Positions 1 through 6,812 of a stretch of 7,612 bases of DNA are shown here, in pieces. Numbering within the stretch: the stretch's first letter is position 1; each line of letters starts with the position of its first letter. A model generated the notes under the pieces. The model was not told where the DNA came from, ran no database searches, and saw only the letters and a program-made list of their open reading frames with translations. The DNA is from Lachnospiraceae bacterium (GTDB lineage: Bacteria; Bacillota; Clostridia; Lachnospirales; Lachnospiraceae): positions 1 through 7,612 of the forward strand of contig DPJQ01000232.1 of NCBI GenBank assembly GCA_003542935.1. Direction: 5' to 3'. Made by a program: the position numbers and the translations under genes.

Positions 1-134
1 ATTTTTTGCCTGATAGGAAGTTTTTGCTTTCGGGTTCAGGCACCCATTTTACGCCAGACACCTGCGTGGGAGGGGGATAATGAAGAAAGATTTTTAATAA
101 CGATTGTTTTCTTCAGACCAGTAGCGTAAAATAT
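1..134. other. Left-edge stretch without an assignable gene
   Basis: No gene can be assigned. On the plus strand, frame 1 is open from the window edge to a TAA at 127-129 (42 codons). It could be the 3' end of a gene starting outside, but its translation resembles no family I know. On the minus strand a frame is open from about 113 down to position 2, with a possible GTG start at 61-59 and no convincing ribosome binding site. The two frames overlap on opposite strands, so at most one is likely to be real. Nothing in the sequence decides between them. Confidence 0.3.
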
Positions 135-160
135 AGTAACCGGTAAATCTACCGGTTACT
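135..160 (-). terminator. Hairpin, probable terminator of the ATPase gene
   Basis: A perfect 11-bp inverted repeat (AGTAACCGGTA at 135-145, TACCGGTTACT at 150-160) encloses a 4-nt loop. Read on the minus strand, it lies about 50 nt past the ATPase stop codon and is followed by ATATTTTACG, a short imperfect U-tract. The plus-strand side has only a weak T-run, so minus-strand termination is favoured. It could also serve a plus-strand frame ending at 129. Confidence 0.6.
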
Positions 161-210
161 TCATAACGATTCTCAAAATAGAAGGAATGAGAAATAAAAA
201 TAATTACCTC

Positions 211-1590
211 TCACACTATTCCACTGCCCCTTTCATCAAATAAAAGCAAATCCCCCCGTTCAGCAGCCAGGGATTTTAACTCTTCAGTAAAACCCGCCGC
301 GCCAAACAGTACATACCATATGCGGCGGTTTTGTTTTTGCCAGTTTACCTGTTCTGCCTTTTGCTCCAGTTCCTGCAGAATATTTATACCCATGGGTTCC
401 TGCCAGAATTTACATTCGCCGAGAATCAGGTTGTTCCCTTCCGGGTCGAGGGCGGCAATGCCGATTTTTGCATTTCCATTCCACCAGCGACCGATTTTTG
501 AGAAATGAAAGGGCCAGCAGCCTGCAGTGTTAAGCGCCCACATCCGTTCTTTGCAGACATCTTCATATACGAAAGCAGCATGGGAGCTGATAAAACTTTT
601 GTGAATTTTGTCCATTACGAAAGCACTGTTTCCGCTTTCAATAAAACTCATATTAGGATAGATAAACGCAAACCAGAAGCGAATATAATTATCTTTGATC
701 CTGTACAATCCTTTTTTGCTCTTTTCGGGGTTTTCCTCTGTCACAGGAATCTCACGCTCCAGCAGGTCAAGATCTATCAGCGTTTTCAGGTATTTTGTCA
801 GGCTGGTTGCTTTGATTTCCAGCACAGTGGCGATAGCTGACAGTTTGCTGTTGCCTGCTGCGATCGCCCGGATAATAGAAAAATAACTGCCGATTTCACT
901 GACTTCCTGTTGTAAGAGGAAATGGGGTTCGTCGTATAAATACCCGGAGCGATCAAGGATACATGACTGAATCGACTGATATATATCCCGGCTGTCGGAA
1001 AACAGTTCCATATATTTGGGGACGCCACCTGTCACTGCATACATTTCGATAAGTTCGCGGCGGCTTTTTCCCGGGAAAAACTCACAATAACTCTTAAATG
1101 GAATTTGTTTCAGCCTGATCTGTGCCGTGCGGCGGCCGTACAGGGGGCTGCCGTAAGCAAGAGTCTGTGATTCCATCAGGGAAATAAGGGAACCACAGAG
1201 AATGACCATAATGGATTTGTTTTTCAATGTTTCTTCCCAGATCCGCTGAAACACAGAGGGAAATGCAGGATTCGTTTTGCCGATATATTGAAACTCATCC
1301 ACTACAATGACGGGTTTGCTGTCAAATGCCGTATCTGCGATAACCTGGAAAATCACATCCCAACGTTTTATTTCAGCTTCTTTTAAGAGAGTGTTTCCGG
1401 TAAATTCGGCTGCTTTTTCCCTGAATGCATTCCGGTTTTGCGTCTCAGATTCCTCGCTGGCAAGGAAAAAAAGCGCTTTTTTGTCTTTGATAAACTCAGA
1501 GATCAAAGTGGTTTTTCCGACCCGGCGCCTCCCATACAGAATGACAAGAGAGCTGCCCTCGCGGCTGTACTCATATTGTAATGATCTCAT
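211..1590 (-). CDS. AAA+ ATPase with C-terminal DUF234 nuclease-like domain
   Basis: This belongs to the 'archaeal ATPase/DUF234' family of ATP-binding proteins common in archaea and anaerobic Firmicutes; the cellular role is unknown. Coordinates use the first ordinary ATG (459 residues). From it, Walker A GRRRVGKT is at 20-27, Walker B VIVVDEF at about 94-100 and a sensor-like LCGS at 131-134. A winged-helix-like segment lies near 235-285, and the C-terminal domain contains GECKFW at 391-396. The frame continues upstream of the ATG as KKFIDREQE, which matches the FIDRE start usual for this family. The likely true start is therefore the AUA at 1620-1618, 6 nt after GAGGTGA (1633-1627), giving 469 residues. 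An in-frame TGA inside that ribosome binding site rules out anything longer. The C-terminal motif reads KIG where relatives typically have EID, so the PD-(D/E)xK aspartate seems lost. It has its own promoter and stands alone. The family call is firm; activity is uncertain and it may be decaying. Confidence 0.85.
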   Translation of the reverse strand: MRSLQYEYSREGSSLVILYGRRRVGKTTLISEFIKDKKALFFLASEESETQNRNAFREKAAEFTGNTLLKEAEIKRWDVIFQVIADTAFDSKPVIVVDEFQYIGKTNPAFPSVFQRIWEETLKNKSIMVILCGSLISLMESQTLAYGSPLYGRRTAQIRLKQIPFKSYCEFFPGKSRRELIEMYAVTGGVPKYMELFSDSRDIYQSIQSCILDRSGYLYDEPHFLLQQEVSEIGSYFSIIRAIAAGNSKLSAIATVLEIKATSLTKYLKTLIDLDLLEREIPVTEENPEKSKKGLYRIKDNYIRFWFAFIYPNMSFIESGNSAFVMDKIHKSFISSHAAFVYEDVCKERMWALNTAGCWPFHFSKIGRWWNGNAKIGIAALDPEGNNLILGECKFWQEPMGINILQELEQKAEQVNWQKQNRRIWYVLFGAAGFTEELKSLAAERGDLLLFDERGSGIV

Positions 1591-1617
1591 TTCCTGTTCG
1601 CGGTCGATAAACTTCTT

Positions 1618-1633
1618 TATAATAAATCACCTC
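1618..1633 (-). promoter_or_regulatory. Ribosome binding site and AUA start candidate of the ATPase
   Basis: Read on the minus strand, GAGGTGA (1633-1627) is followed after 6 nt by ATA (1620-1618), in frame with codons for KKFIDREQE and then the first ATG at 1590. An AUU at 1623-1621 is also in frame but only 3 nt from the site. The first ATG has just a weak AGGA directly against it. The spacing and the family-like N-terminus point to the AUA, perhaps once an ATG. Confidence 0.6.
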
Positions 1634-1644
1634 GCTTTTACCTT

Positions 1645-1672
1645 ATTATACTACAAAGTATTATAATTTCAA
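1645..1672 (-). promoter_or_regulatory. Promoter of the ATPase gene
   Basis: On the minus strand, TTGAAA (1672-1667) and a consensus TATAAT (1650-1645) are separated by 16 bp. Transcription would begin near 1638, leaving a leader of about 18 nt that is mostly the ribosome binding site. This supports translation beginning close to 1620 rather than at the ATG further down. Confidence 0.65.
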
Positions 1673-1737
1673 GTATAATTATCCGAATTGAGACAAAAAA
1701 CTAACGGGTTGCACATCCACTTATTCCGCAAATTTCC

Positions 1738-1766
1738 TTGCCGAAATTCCTCTTATAAGCTATTAT
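1738..1766 (+). promoter_or_regulatory. Candidate promoter of the fucokinase gene
   Basis: TTGCCG (1738-1743) and TATTAT (1761-1766) are separated by exactly 17 bp. Initiation would fall near 1773, giving a leader of roughly 184 nt before the ATG at 1957. The -35 box matches consensus in its first three positions only. Confidence 0.45.
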
Positions 1767-1772
1767 CTACTA

Positions 1773-1956
1773 TAGTACATCCATGTCAGTTGCTTAAGCC
1801 CGCCACACACGGCAGAGACAGACAGTGTCCGTATTCTTAAGTAACCGTGGATATAAACTGCCTTATCAGGGAAATACTGCGGGCAGGCGGCATACAGACT
1901 GCTCTGCTTACCGGCCCGCCGTTTGGAAAATGCGTTTAAGAAAGGACAACCACACC
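1773..1956 (+). promoter_or_regulatory. Long 5' leader of the fucokinase gene with GC-rich hairpin
   Basis: This stretch has no gene. A GCGGGC (1879-1884) pairs with GCCCGC (1914-1919), and CGG/CCG extends the stem across a 3-nt bulge, just ahead of the ribosome binding site AAAGGA (1941-1946). The frame of the downstream gene is open back to a GTG at 1825, but that start has no ribosome binding site and its translation does not resemble the enzyme. I recognise no known riboswitch or T-box motif. Confidence 0.35.
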
Positions 1957-4900
1957 ATGACCTCATACAAAAAAATCAAAAACCTGTTCCTGCGCCAGTC
2001 CTGCCTGGATTCTTGGGAGGATTATGAGCGCAGCCTGCGCAAAAGCAGCTTTATCAAATGGGATTACATCATCCTGACGGCATCAAATGAGACCCAGGCC
2101 CGGGCTTTCCGGATGCAGATCCAGAGGCGTCTGGACAGCCAACAGCTTCCGGCTTCCACGAAATACGCAGTGCTGCCCGATCCCGGCGGGAAACGGGTGG
2201 GTTCCGGCGGGGCCACCTTCCATGTGATGCGCTATCTGGCCGAACAGGAGCCCGAAACGGCGAATCCCTTCGCGGGGAAACGTATCCTGGTGATCCATTC
2301 CGGCGGGGACAGCAAACGGGTGCCCCAGTATTCCGCTCTGGGCAAGCTCTTTTCACCGGTCCCCCGGGAACTGCCGGACGGGCGTGGTTCCACGCTGTTT
2401 GACGAGTTTGTCATCGGCATGTCCGGCGTGCCCTCCCGCATCCGTGAGGGGATGCTGGTGCTGTCGGGAGATGTGCTTCTGCTCTTTAACCCCCTTCAGA
2501 TTGATTTCCAGTTCCAGGGGGCTGCAGCCATCTCCATTAAAGAGCCTGTGGAGACCGGGAAGGACCACGGCGTATTCTTAAACGACGGCAGCGGCTATGT
2601 CAGAAGTTTTCTCCACAAACAGTCGGAGGAAACACTGCGGCAGGCCGGGGCGGTCAATGAGCGCGGCGCCGTGGATCTGGACACGGGGGCTATTATTTTG
2701 GATGCGGATCTTCTGCACTCGCTGTACGGCCTGATCTCCACGGACGGAAAACCGGATGAGAACAAATACGCCCGCTTTGTCAACGAGCGGGCCCGGGTCA
2801 GCTTTTACGGGGATTTTCTCTATCCTCTGGCATCATCGTCCACCCTGGAACAGTTCTACCGGGAAAAACCGGAGGGGAAGGATACAGAGGAGCTCAGGCA
2901 GTGCCGCAGGGAAATCTGGGAAGCCCTGGAGCCGTTTTCTCTGAAGCTGTTGTGCCTGTCCCCGGCTCAGTTTATCCATTTCGGCACCACCCGCGAACTC
3001 CGCCAGCTTGTGGCAGAGGAGATCGGTGATTTCGAGTTTCTGGACTGGCAGCGGCAGGTGAATGCTACCCGTGCAGGGGAGACCTTCTACTCTGCTTACG
3101 GATCCTATGTGGGACGACGGGTCACGGTGGGGGAATCTGCCTATCTGGAGAACAGTTACATCCTTGATGAATCCCGGATAGGCCGGGGCAGCATCGTATC
3201 CCATCTGAAACTGCGAAATGTGGATATACCGGATGAGGTGGTTCTGCATGGCCTTCCGTTAAAAGGCGGCGCATTTACAGTGCGGATCTACGGCGTCTCC
3301 GACAATCCCAAAGGGGATTACGCATCGGACGCGCCCTACCTGCACACCACATTGAAGGGATTTTTGCAGAAGAACAGCCTGTCTGCCCACGATCTGTGGG
3401 AAGAATCCGATACCTGTGACCTCTGGAATGCCCGTCTGTTTCCGGTGTGTGACACACTGGAGGAAGCCGTGTCCTGGGCGCTGGCTGTCTATCGCATGGC
3501 CTCCGGGGAGGCAGATAATGATGTTCAGGCATCCTGGCGGCAGAAGGAGCGAGTGAGCCTGTGCCAGAGCTTTAACCGTGCGGATCTGGAAAAAGTCATG
3601 GACTGGCAGGACGAGCTGGAAAACCGTATCTTTTGCCGGAAATTTATCGACCTGCTGGCAGACGGTGTTTATTACAAGGAAGCCCTGCAGGTATTTGGCC
3701 AGAACGGCATTACAGAAGCTATGTATAAGACTCTGATGGAAGATGCGTCACAGGCGGAATTTTCCGTAAAGATCCGGATTTACTATGCCGTGTCCCAGTA
3801 CATGAAAGAGTATAAGAGTTCCTTTGGGGGCCGGAATTACGACTATACCGAGAGTCTCTGTTTCCGGACTATCCAGCAGGCCGTGTATGACGAGGCGATA
3901 AAAAAGCTGCCGGACGCGTCTCTGTACCGGATTGCCAGAGATCAGGTGGAAGTAAAACTGCCGGTGCGCGTAAACTGGGGCGGCGGCTGGACGGACACGC
4001 CGCCCTACTGTAACGAAAACGGCGGCGTCGTGCTCAATGCGGCTATCAGCCTGAACGGGATCCTGCCGGTGCAGATCATGGTGAAACGCCTGCCGGATTA
4101 CCATGTGGAATTCGAGAGCCAGGACATCGGTGTTTTCGGCCGGGCGGATACAGTGGAGGAAATCCAGGACTGCCACAATCCTTATGATTCCTTTGCCCTT
4201 CATAAAGCAGCCCTGATTGCCTGCGGTATTGTGCCGCTCACAGGCGGGAAACCTCTGGGTGAGATCCTGGAAGGGCTGGGCGGCGGCCTGTACCTGTCCA
4301 CCCAGGTCATCGGCATTCCCAAGGGTTCGGGACTGGGTACCAGCAGTATCCTGGCAGGTGCCTGCGTAAAGGGCCTGTTCGAATTTCTGGGGCAGGAAAA
4401 ATCCAACGAGGAAATCTATGAGATCGTCCTGTCCATGGAACAGATCATGAGCACCGGTGGCGGCTGGCAGGACCAGGTCGGCGGCCTCACCGGCGGAATC
4501 AAGTTTATCTCCACCCGTCCGGGTATCGGACAGAAGATAGAGGTTTCCCAGGTACAGATTCCTGATGAGGCTATGCGGGAGCTGCAGGAACGTTTTGCCC
4601 TGGTCTATACCGGGCAGCGGCGCCTGGCCAGAAACCTGCTGCGGGATGTGGTGGGCAACTATATCGGCGCCCGTCCGGCATCGGTGGAGGCGCTGGAGAA
4701 AATGCAGCCGGTGGCCGCCTTGATGAAGCATTATCTGGAGAGGGGCGATATCAACGCTTTTGCCGGACTGATGAACGAGCACTGGGAGCTCTCGAAACAG
4801 CTTGACAGAGGCTCAACCAATACCTGTATTGACCAGATTTTCGTATCCTGTGAGGATCTGATTGACGCCCGCTTCATCGCCGGGGCCGGCGGCGGTGGAT

Positions 4901-5010
4901 TCATCATGGTGATCCTAAAGAAAGGCGTCAGCCGCGGTATGCTCAGGGAGCGTCTGGCGGAAATCTTCCAGGACAGCGGCGTGGATGTGTGGGAGTCGGC
5001 GTTCGTGTGA
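1957..5010 (+). CDS. fkp: Bifunctional L-fucokinase / fucose-1-phosphate guanylyltransferase
   Basis: This enzyme carries out the GDP-fucose salvage route: L-fucose + ATP gives fucose-1-phosphate, which with GTP gives GDP-L-fucose, in the cytosol. The 1017 residues (Bacteroides Fkp is about 950) show an N-terminal pyrophosphorylase half. It has GSGGAT at 82-87, the signature HSGGDSKRVP at 114-123 and SGD at 170-172, followed by a left-handed beta-helix-like stretch near 384-430. The C-terminal half is a GHMP kinase: RVNWGGGWTDTPPY at 671-684, PKGSGLGTSS at 788-797, GGWQDQVGG at 835-843 with the probable catalytic Asp839, and AGAGGGGF at 975-982. Both active sites look intact. The ATG at 1957 was chosen because AAAGGA lies 10 nt before it and the following residues start the conserved region; ATG 1930 and GTG 1825 lack such a site. 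It is an orphan here, with no glycosyltransferase, permease or fucose-catabolic gene beside it. L-fucose as substrate is inferred from the family; a related 6-deoxy or arabinose-type sugar is possible. Confidence 0.93.
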   Translation: MTSYKKIKNLFLRQSCLDSWEDYERSLRKSSFIKWDYIILTASNETQARAFRMQIQRRLDSQQLPASTKYAVLPDPGGKRVGSGGATFHVMRYLAEQEPETANPFAGKRILVIHSGGDSKRVPQYSALGKLFSPVPRELPDGRGSTLFDEFVIGMSGVPSRIREGMLVLSGDVLLLFNPLQIDFQFQGAAAISIKEPVETGKDHGVFLNDGSGYVRSFLHKQSEETLRQAGAVNERGAVDLDTGAIILDADLLHSLYGLISTDGKPDENKYARFVNERARVSFYGDFLYPLASSSTLEQFYREKPEGKDTEELRQCRREIWEALEPFSLKLLCLSPAQFIHFGTTRELRQLVAEEIGDFEFLDWQRQVNATRAGETFYSAYGSYVGRRVTVGESAYLENSYILDESRIGRGSIVSHLKLRNVDIPDEVVLHGLPLKGGAFTVRIYGVSDNPKGDYASDAPYLHTTLKGFLQKNSLSAHDLWEESDTCDLWNARLFPVCDTLEEAVSWALAVYRMASGEADNDVQASWRQKERVSLCQSFNRADLEKVMDWQDELENRIFCRKFIDLLADGVYYKEALQVFGQNGITEAMYKTLMEDASQAEFSVKIRIYYAVSQYMKEYKSSFGGRNYDYTESLCFRTIQQAVYDEAIKKLPDASLYRIARDQVEVKLPVRVNWGGGWTDTPPYCNENGGVVLNAAISLNGILPVQIMVKRLPDYHVEFESQDIGVFGRADTVEEIQDCHNPYDSFALHKAALIACGIVPLTGGKPLGEILEGLGGGLYLSTQVIGIPKGSGLGTSSILAGACVKGLFEFLGQEKSNEEIYEIVLSMEQIMSTGGGWQDQVGGLTGGIKFISTRPGIGQKIEVSQVQIPDEAMRELQERFALVYTGQRRLARNLLRDVVGNYIGARPASVEALEKMQPVAALMKHYLERGDINAFAGLMNEHWELSKQLDRGSTNTCIDQIFVSCEDLIDARFIAGAGGGGFIMVILKKGVSRGMLRERLAEIFQDSGVDVWESAFV

Positions 5011-5034
5011 AGAACACTGCTCTGAAGAACGAAG

Positions 5035-5068
5035 ACGGCGACAATGGAAATTTCCAAACTGTCGCCGT
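5035..5068. terminator. Convergent-gene hairpin between fkp and gldA
   Basis: ACGGCGACA (5035-5043) pairs with TGTCGCCGT (5060-5068) in a 9-bp GC-rich stem. The loop contains a perfect 12-bp palindrome, TGGAAATTTCCA (5045-5056), that can form a second stem. It sits 25 nt after the fkp stop and about 43 nt past the gldA stop. The T-run is short on both sides (TTT on plus), so termination efficiency is uncertain, but position and stem strength suit a bidirectional terminator. Confidence 0.6.
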
Positions 5069-5110
5069 TTCGCCGCTTTGTACAGCTCTGTTTTCTTCCG
5101 CTCAGATTGC

Positions 5111-6238
5111 TCACATAGAGCCATATTTCAATTTATACATCTTTCCCATTTCCTGTGCCGTGATCACAGAGGCTTTGACAACTTCCTCATTCACATATAA
5201 AGGCTCCCTGACCCATTCTGTCTGCATGACATCGGCAGCGATTATCTCATATTTTTCAGGCCCCGGTGAGATTCCCATATCCTCCAGAGTCAAGGGGAGC
5301 CCTATATCCAGATAAAATTTCATTAGCCTGCGTATCGTTTTCCGCGGCGCATTTTCCGCAGCCAGCTGGCAGAGAACGCCGAAGGCGACTTTTTCCCCGT
5401 GCAGAGCCTTGTTGCCATCGGGGCAGGCGGAGAGTCCGTTGTGTACCGCATGGGCGGCGGAGCAGCCTACATTTTCGAAGCCAAGACCGCTCATCAGGAT
5501 ATTTGCCTCTATGACGGCTTCCAGGGCTTCCGTAACGACATGTTTTTCGTTGGCAATCTTTGCCATCCTGCCGTTTTCCAGGATGGTCTGATAACATAAT
5601 TCAGCGATGGCCGACGCGGTTCTCGTTCCCCGGTAAGGGCCGGAATCCTGATTGATGTAGTTTGGGCTGCCGGTGCGGCGTGTTGCCCGGGCCTCAAAGA
5701 CGGTGGCGATGGCATCTCCCATACCGGAGACCAGAAAGCGAACGGGAGCATCGGCGATGATTTTACTGTCTACCAGAACCAGATCCGGGTTTTTCGTGTA
5801 ATAATAGACGTCGCTGTGTTCGTGGGCATCATTGTAAATGATGGACATGGCGCTGGTGGGCGCATCGGTGGAAGCACTGGTGGGAACGATGATCAGAGGA
5901 AGCCGGAGCCTGGAGGCAACAGCTTTGGCGGTATCCAGTGTTTTTCCGCCGCCGATGCCGATGATCACCGACGCCGCTGCTTCCTGCGCCATAGATGTTT
6001 TTTCGTCGATGCCGGATTTTGTGATCTCCCCTTTGTACGGGACGCCGGTAAAAGCGATGCCGTTTTTTTGATATATTTCCGAGAGTTCCCGGGTCAATTG
6101 TTCGAAAAAGAATTCATCGATTACAGCGAAAACTTTTTCCCCCAGGATACGGGAGTGGCGGGGGAGCCGATACAATTCGCCCGGCCCCTGGATATAGCGG
6201 CTGGGTGAGCCGAAGGCGATGGAAGATGTAGTGTGCAT
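5111..6238 (-). CDS. gldA: Glycerol dehydrogenase (NAD+, iron-containing ADH superfamily)
   Basis: The product is a cytosolic oxidoreductase that interconverts glycerol and dihydroxyacetone with NAD(H); relatives also accept 1,2-propanediol. The 375 residues (E. coli GldA is 367) align along the whole length from memory. The dinucleotide-binding GIGGGKTLDTAK is at 94-105, and PTSASTDAPTSAMS (119-132) matches the GldA cofactor/substrate region. The three metal ligands known for GldA appear as Asp175 (GMGDAIATVFEAR), His263 (AAHAVHNG) and His280 (LHGEKVAFG). All key residues are present, so activity is likely. The ATG at 6238 has AGGAGG (6250-6245) 6 nt upstream. Its strong promoter, overlapped by an inverted repeat, suggests regulated expression. 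It is transcribed toward fkp and divergently from the padR operon, so it is probably its own unit. No dihydroxyacetone kinase gene lies nearby. Confidence 0.93.
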   Translation of the reverse strand: MHTTSSIAFGSPSRYIQGPGELYRLPRHSRILGEKVFAVIDEFFFEQLTRELSEIYQKNGIAFTGVPYKGEITKSGIDEKTSMAQEAAASVIIGIGGGKTLDTAKAVASRLRLPLIIVPTSASTDAPTSAMSIIYNDAHEHSDVYYYTKNPDLVLVDSKIIADAPVRFLVSGMGDAIATVFEARATRRTGSPNYINQDSGPYRGTRTASAIAELCYQTILENGRMAKIANEKHVVTEALEAVIEANILMSGLGFENVGCSAAHAVHNGLSACPDGNKALHGEKVAFGVLCQLAAENAPRKTIRRLMKFYLDIGLPLTLEDMGISPGPEKYEIIAADVMQTEWVREPLYVNEEVVKASVITAQEMGKMYKLKYGSM

Positions 6239-6264
6239 AAAGAACCTCCTGATATTGAGTAATT

Positions 6265-6291
6265 GTAACTGTGAAGGTACTGAACGGTTAC
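6265..6291. repeat. Imperfect inverted repeat in the gldA leader
   Basis: GTAACTGT (6265-6272) and ACGGTTAC (6284-6291) are complementary at seven of eight positions across an 11-nt spacer. The element lies just downstream of the predicted gldA start site, so it could be an operator or a leader stem. No trans-factor can be named from the sequence. Confidence 0.35.
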
Positions 6292-6306
6292 GTAATTTAT
6301 GATTTC

Positions 6307-6335
6307 ATTATATCCAATTGAATATAGGAATTCAA
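6307..6335 (-). promoter_or_regulatory. gldA promoter
   Basis: On the minus strand, TTGAAT (6335-6330) and a consensus TATAAT (6312-6307) are separated by 17 bp. Initiation would lie near 6300, leaving a leader of about 60 nt. Confidence 0.75.
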
Positions 6336-6337
6336 TT
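6316..6337. promoter_or_regulatory. Inverted-repeat operator candidate over the gldA promoter
   Basis: AATTGAAT (6316-6323) and ATTCAATT (6330-6337) form a perfect 8-bp inverted repeat with a 6-nt spacer. It covers the -35 box and much of the -35/-10 spacer of the gldA promoter, the usual position for a repressor site. It is AT-rich, so chance is not excluded. Confidence 0.45.
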
Positions 6338-6384
6338 AAGCAATCGAATAAAAGAAGAGAAAAATAGATGCCAATAATAATATG

Positions 6385-6413
6385 TTGACACACGATATAT
6401 GTCGTGATATGAT
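6385..6413 (+). promoter_or_regulatory. Promoter of the padR operon
   Basis: A consensus -35 TTGACA (6385-6390) and a near-consensus -10 TATGAT (6408-6413) are spaced by exactly 17 bp. Transcription would start near 6420, giving a leader of about 48 nt. This is the strongest promoter in the window by sequence, as expected for one held down by a repressor. Confidence 0.85.
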
Positions 6414-6456
6414 ATATAAAGAATATGTCGTAACACGACATAACGAAAATCGACAT
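6391..6456. promoter_or_regulatory. Cluster of PadR-type operator sites
   Basis: Site 1 (6391-6406) is CACGATAT joined to ATGTCGTG, a palindrome with seven of eight positions matching, and it fills the -35/-10 spacer. Site 2 (6425-6441) is a perfect repeat, ATGTCGT-AAC-ACGACAT, just after the predicted start point. A half-site CGACAT lies at 6451-6456 next to the ribosome binding site, and CGACATAA recurs in direct orientation 15 bp apart. PadR proteins are known to bind ATGT/ACAT-type dyads and often repress themselves. That PadR encoded here is the ligand is inference. Confidence 0.75.
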
Positions 6457-6467
6457 AAGGAGGAAAT

Positions 6468-6812
6468 ATGGCGAAAAAGGTAGAACCTTTGTCAGAGAGT
6501 TATTATTATATCCTGCTTTGTCTGGCCCGGGGGCCGGGACATGGATATGGCATCATGCAGGAAACCAAACGGCTTTCCCGGGGAGAGGTACTGATTGGCT
6601 CAGGGACGATGTACGGAGCCACCGGAAATATGATGAAAAAAGGCTGGATAGAGGAGACGGCCAGTCAGATGGAGAATGGTAAGCGTCGCCGGATGTACCG
6701 GCTCACACCATTGGGAAAGGAGATTCTGGATGCGGAGATAGGACGCCTGAAACGAATGCTGGAAGGTGCCGAAGAAATAGAATGGGAGGGAAATCACAGT
6801 GAGACAGCATAA
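6468..6812 (+). CDS. PadR-family transcriptional repressor
   Basis: This is a 114-residue single-domain PadR regulator with a winged helix-turn-helix. The pattern YYILLCLARGPGHGYGI (12-28), then SGTMYGATGNMMKKGWIEE, then the wing GKRRRMYRLTPLGKEIL, is diagnostic of the family. A short C-terminal helix would provide dimerisation. AAGGAGG (6457-6463) stands 4 nt before the ATG. It is the first gene of an operon and overlaps the DUF2812 gene by 14 nt, implying translational coupling. Dyads resembling known PadR sites overlap its own promoter, so autorepression relieved by an unknown inducer is likely. PadR/DUF2812 pairs recur in Firmicutes; the inducer cannot be read from the sequence. Confidence 0.93.
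   Translation: MAKKVEPLSESYYYILLCLARGPGHGYGIMQETKRLSRGEVLIGSGTMYGATGNMMKKGWIEETASQMENGKRRRMYRLTPLGKEILDAEIGRLKRMLEGAEEIEWEGNHSETA

Noticed and set aside
1879..1919. Riboswitch or T-box in the fucokinase leader
   Set aside because: There is a stem, but none of the conserved boxes of known classes, and no terminator-type T-run before the ribosome binding site.
1825..1956. Upstream extension of the fucokinase from a GTG at 1825
   Set aside because: The GTG has no ribosome binding site, the added residues do not resemble the enzyme family, and a good site precedes the ATG at 1957.
3748..4782. A 344-codon open frame on the minus strand inside the fucokinase gene
   Set aside because: It lies wholly opposite the conserved GHMP kinase domain, has no ribosome binding site or recognisable motif, and is explained by the high GC content and codon bias of the real gene.
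5816..6208. A 130-codon plus-strand frame opposite gldA
   Set aside because: It is antisense to the conserved cofactor-binding part of gldA; its glycine- and aspartate-rich translation is the mirror of that sequence, and no start signal is seen.
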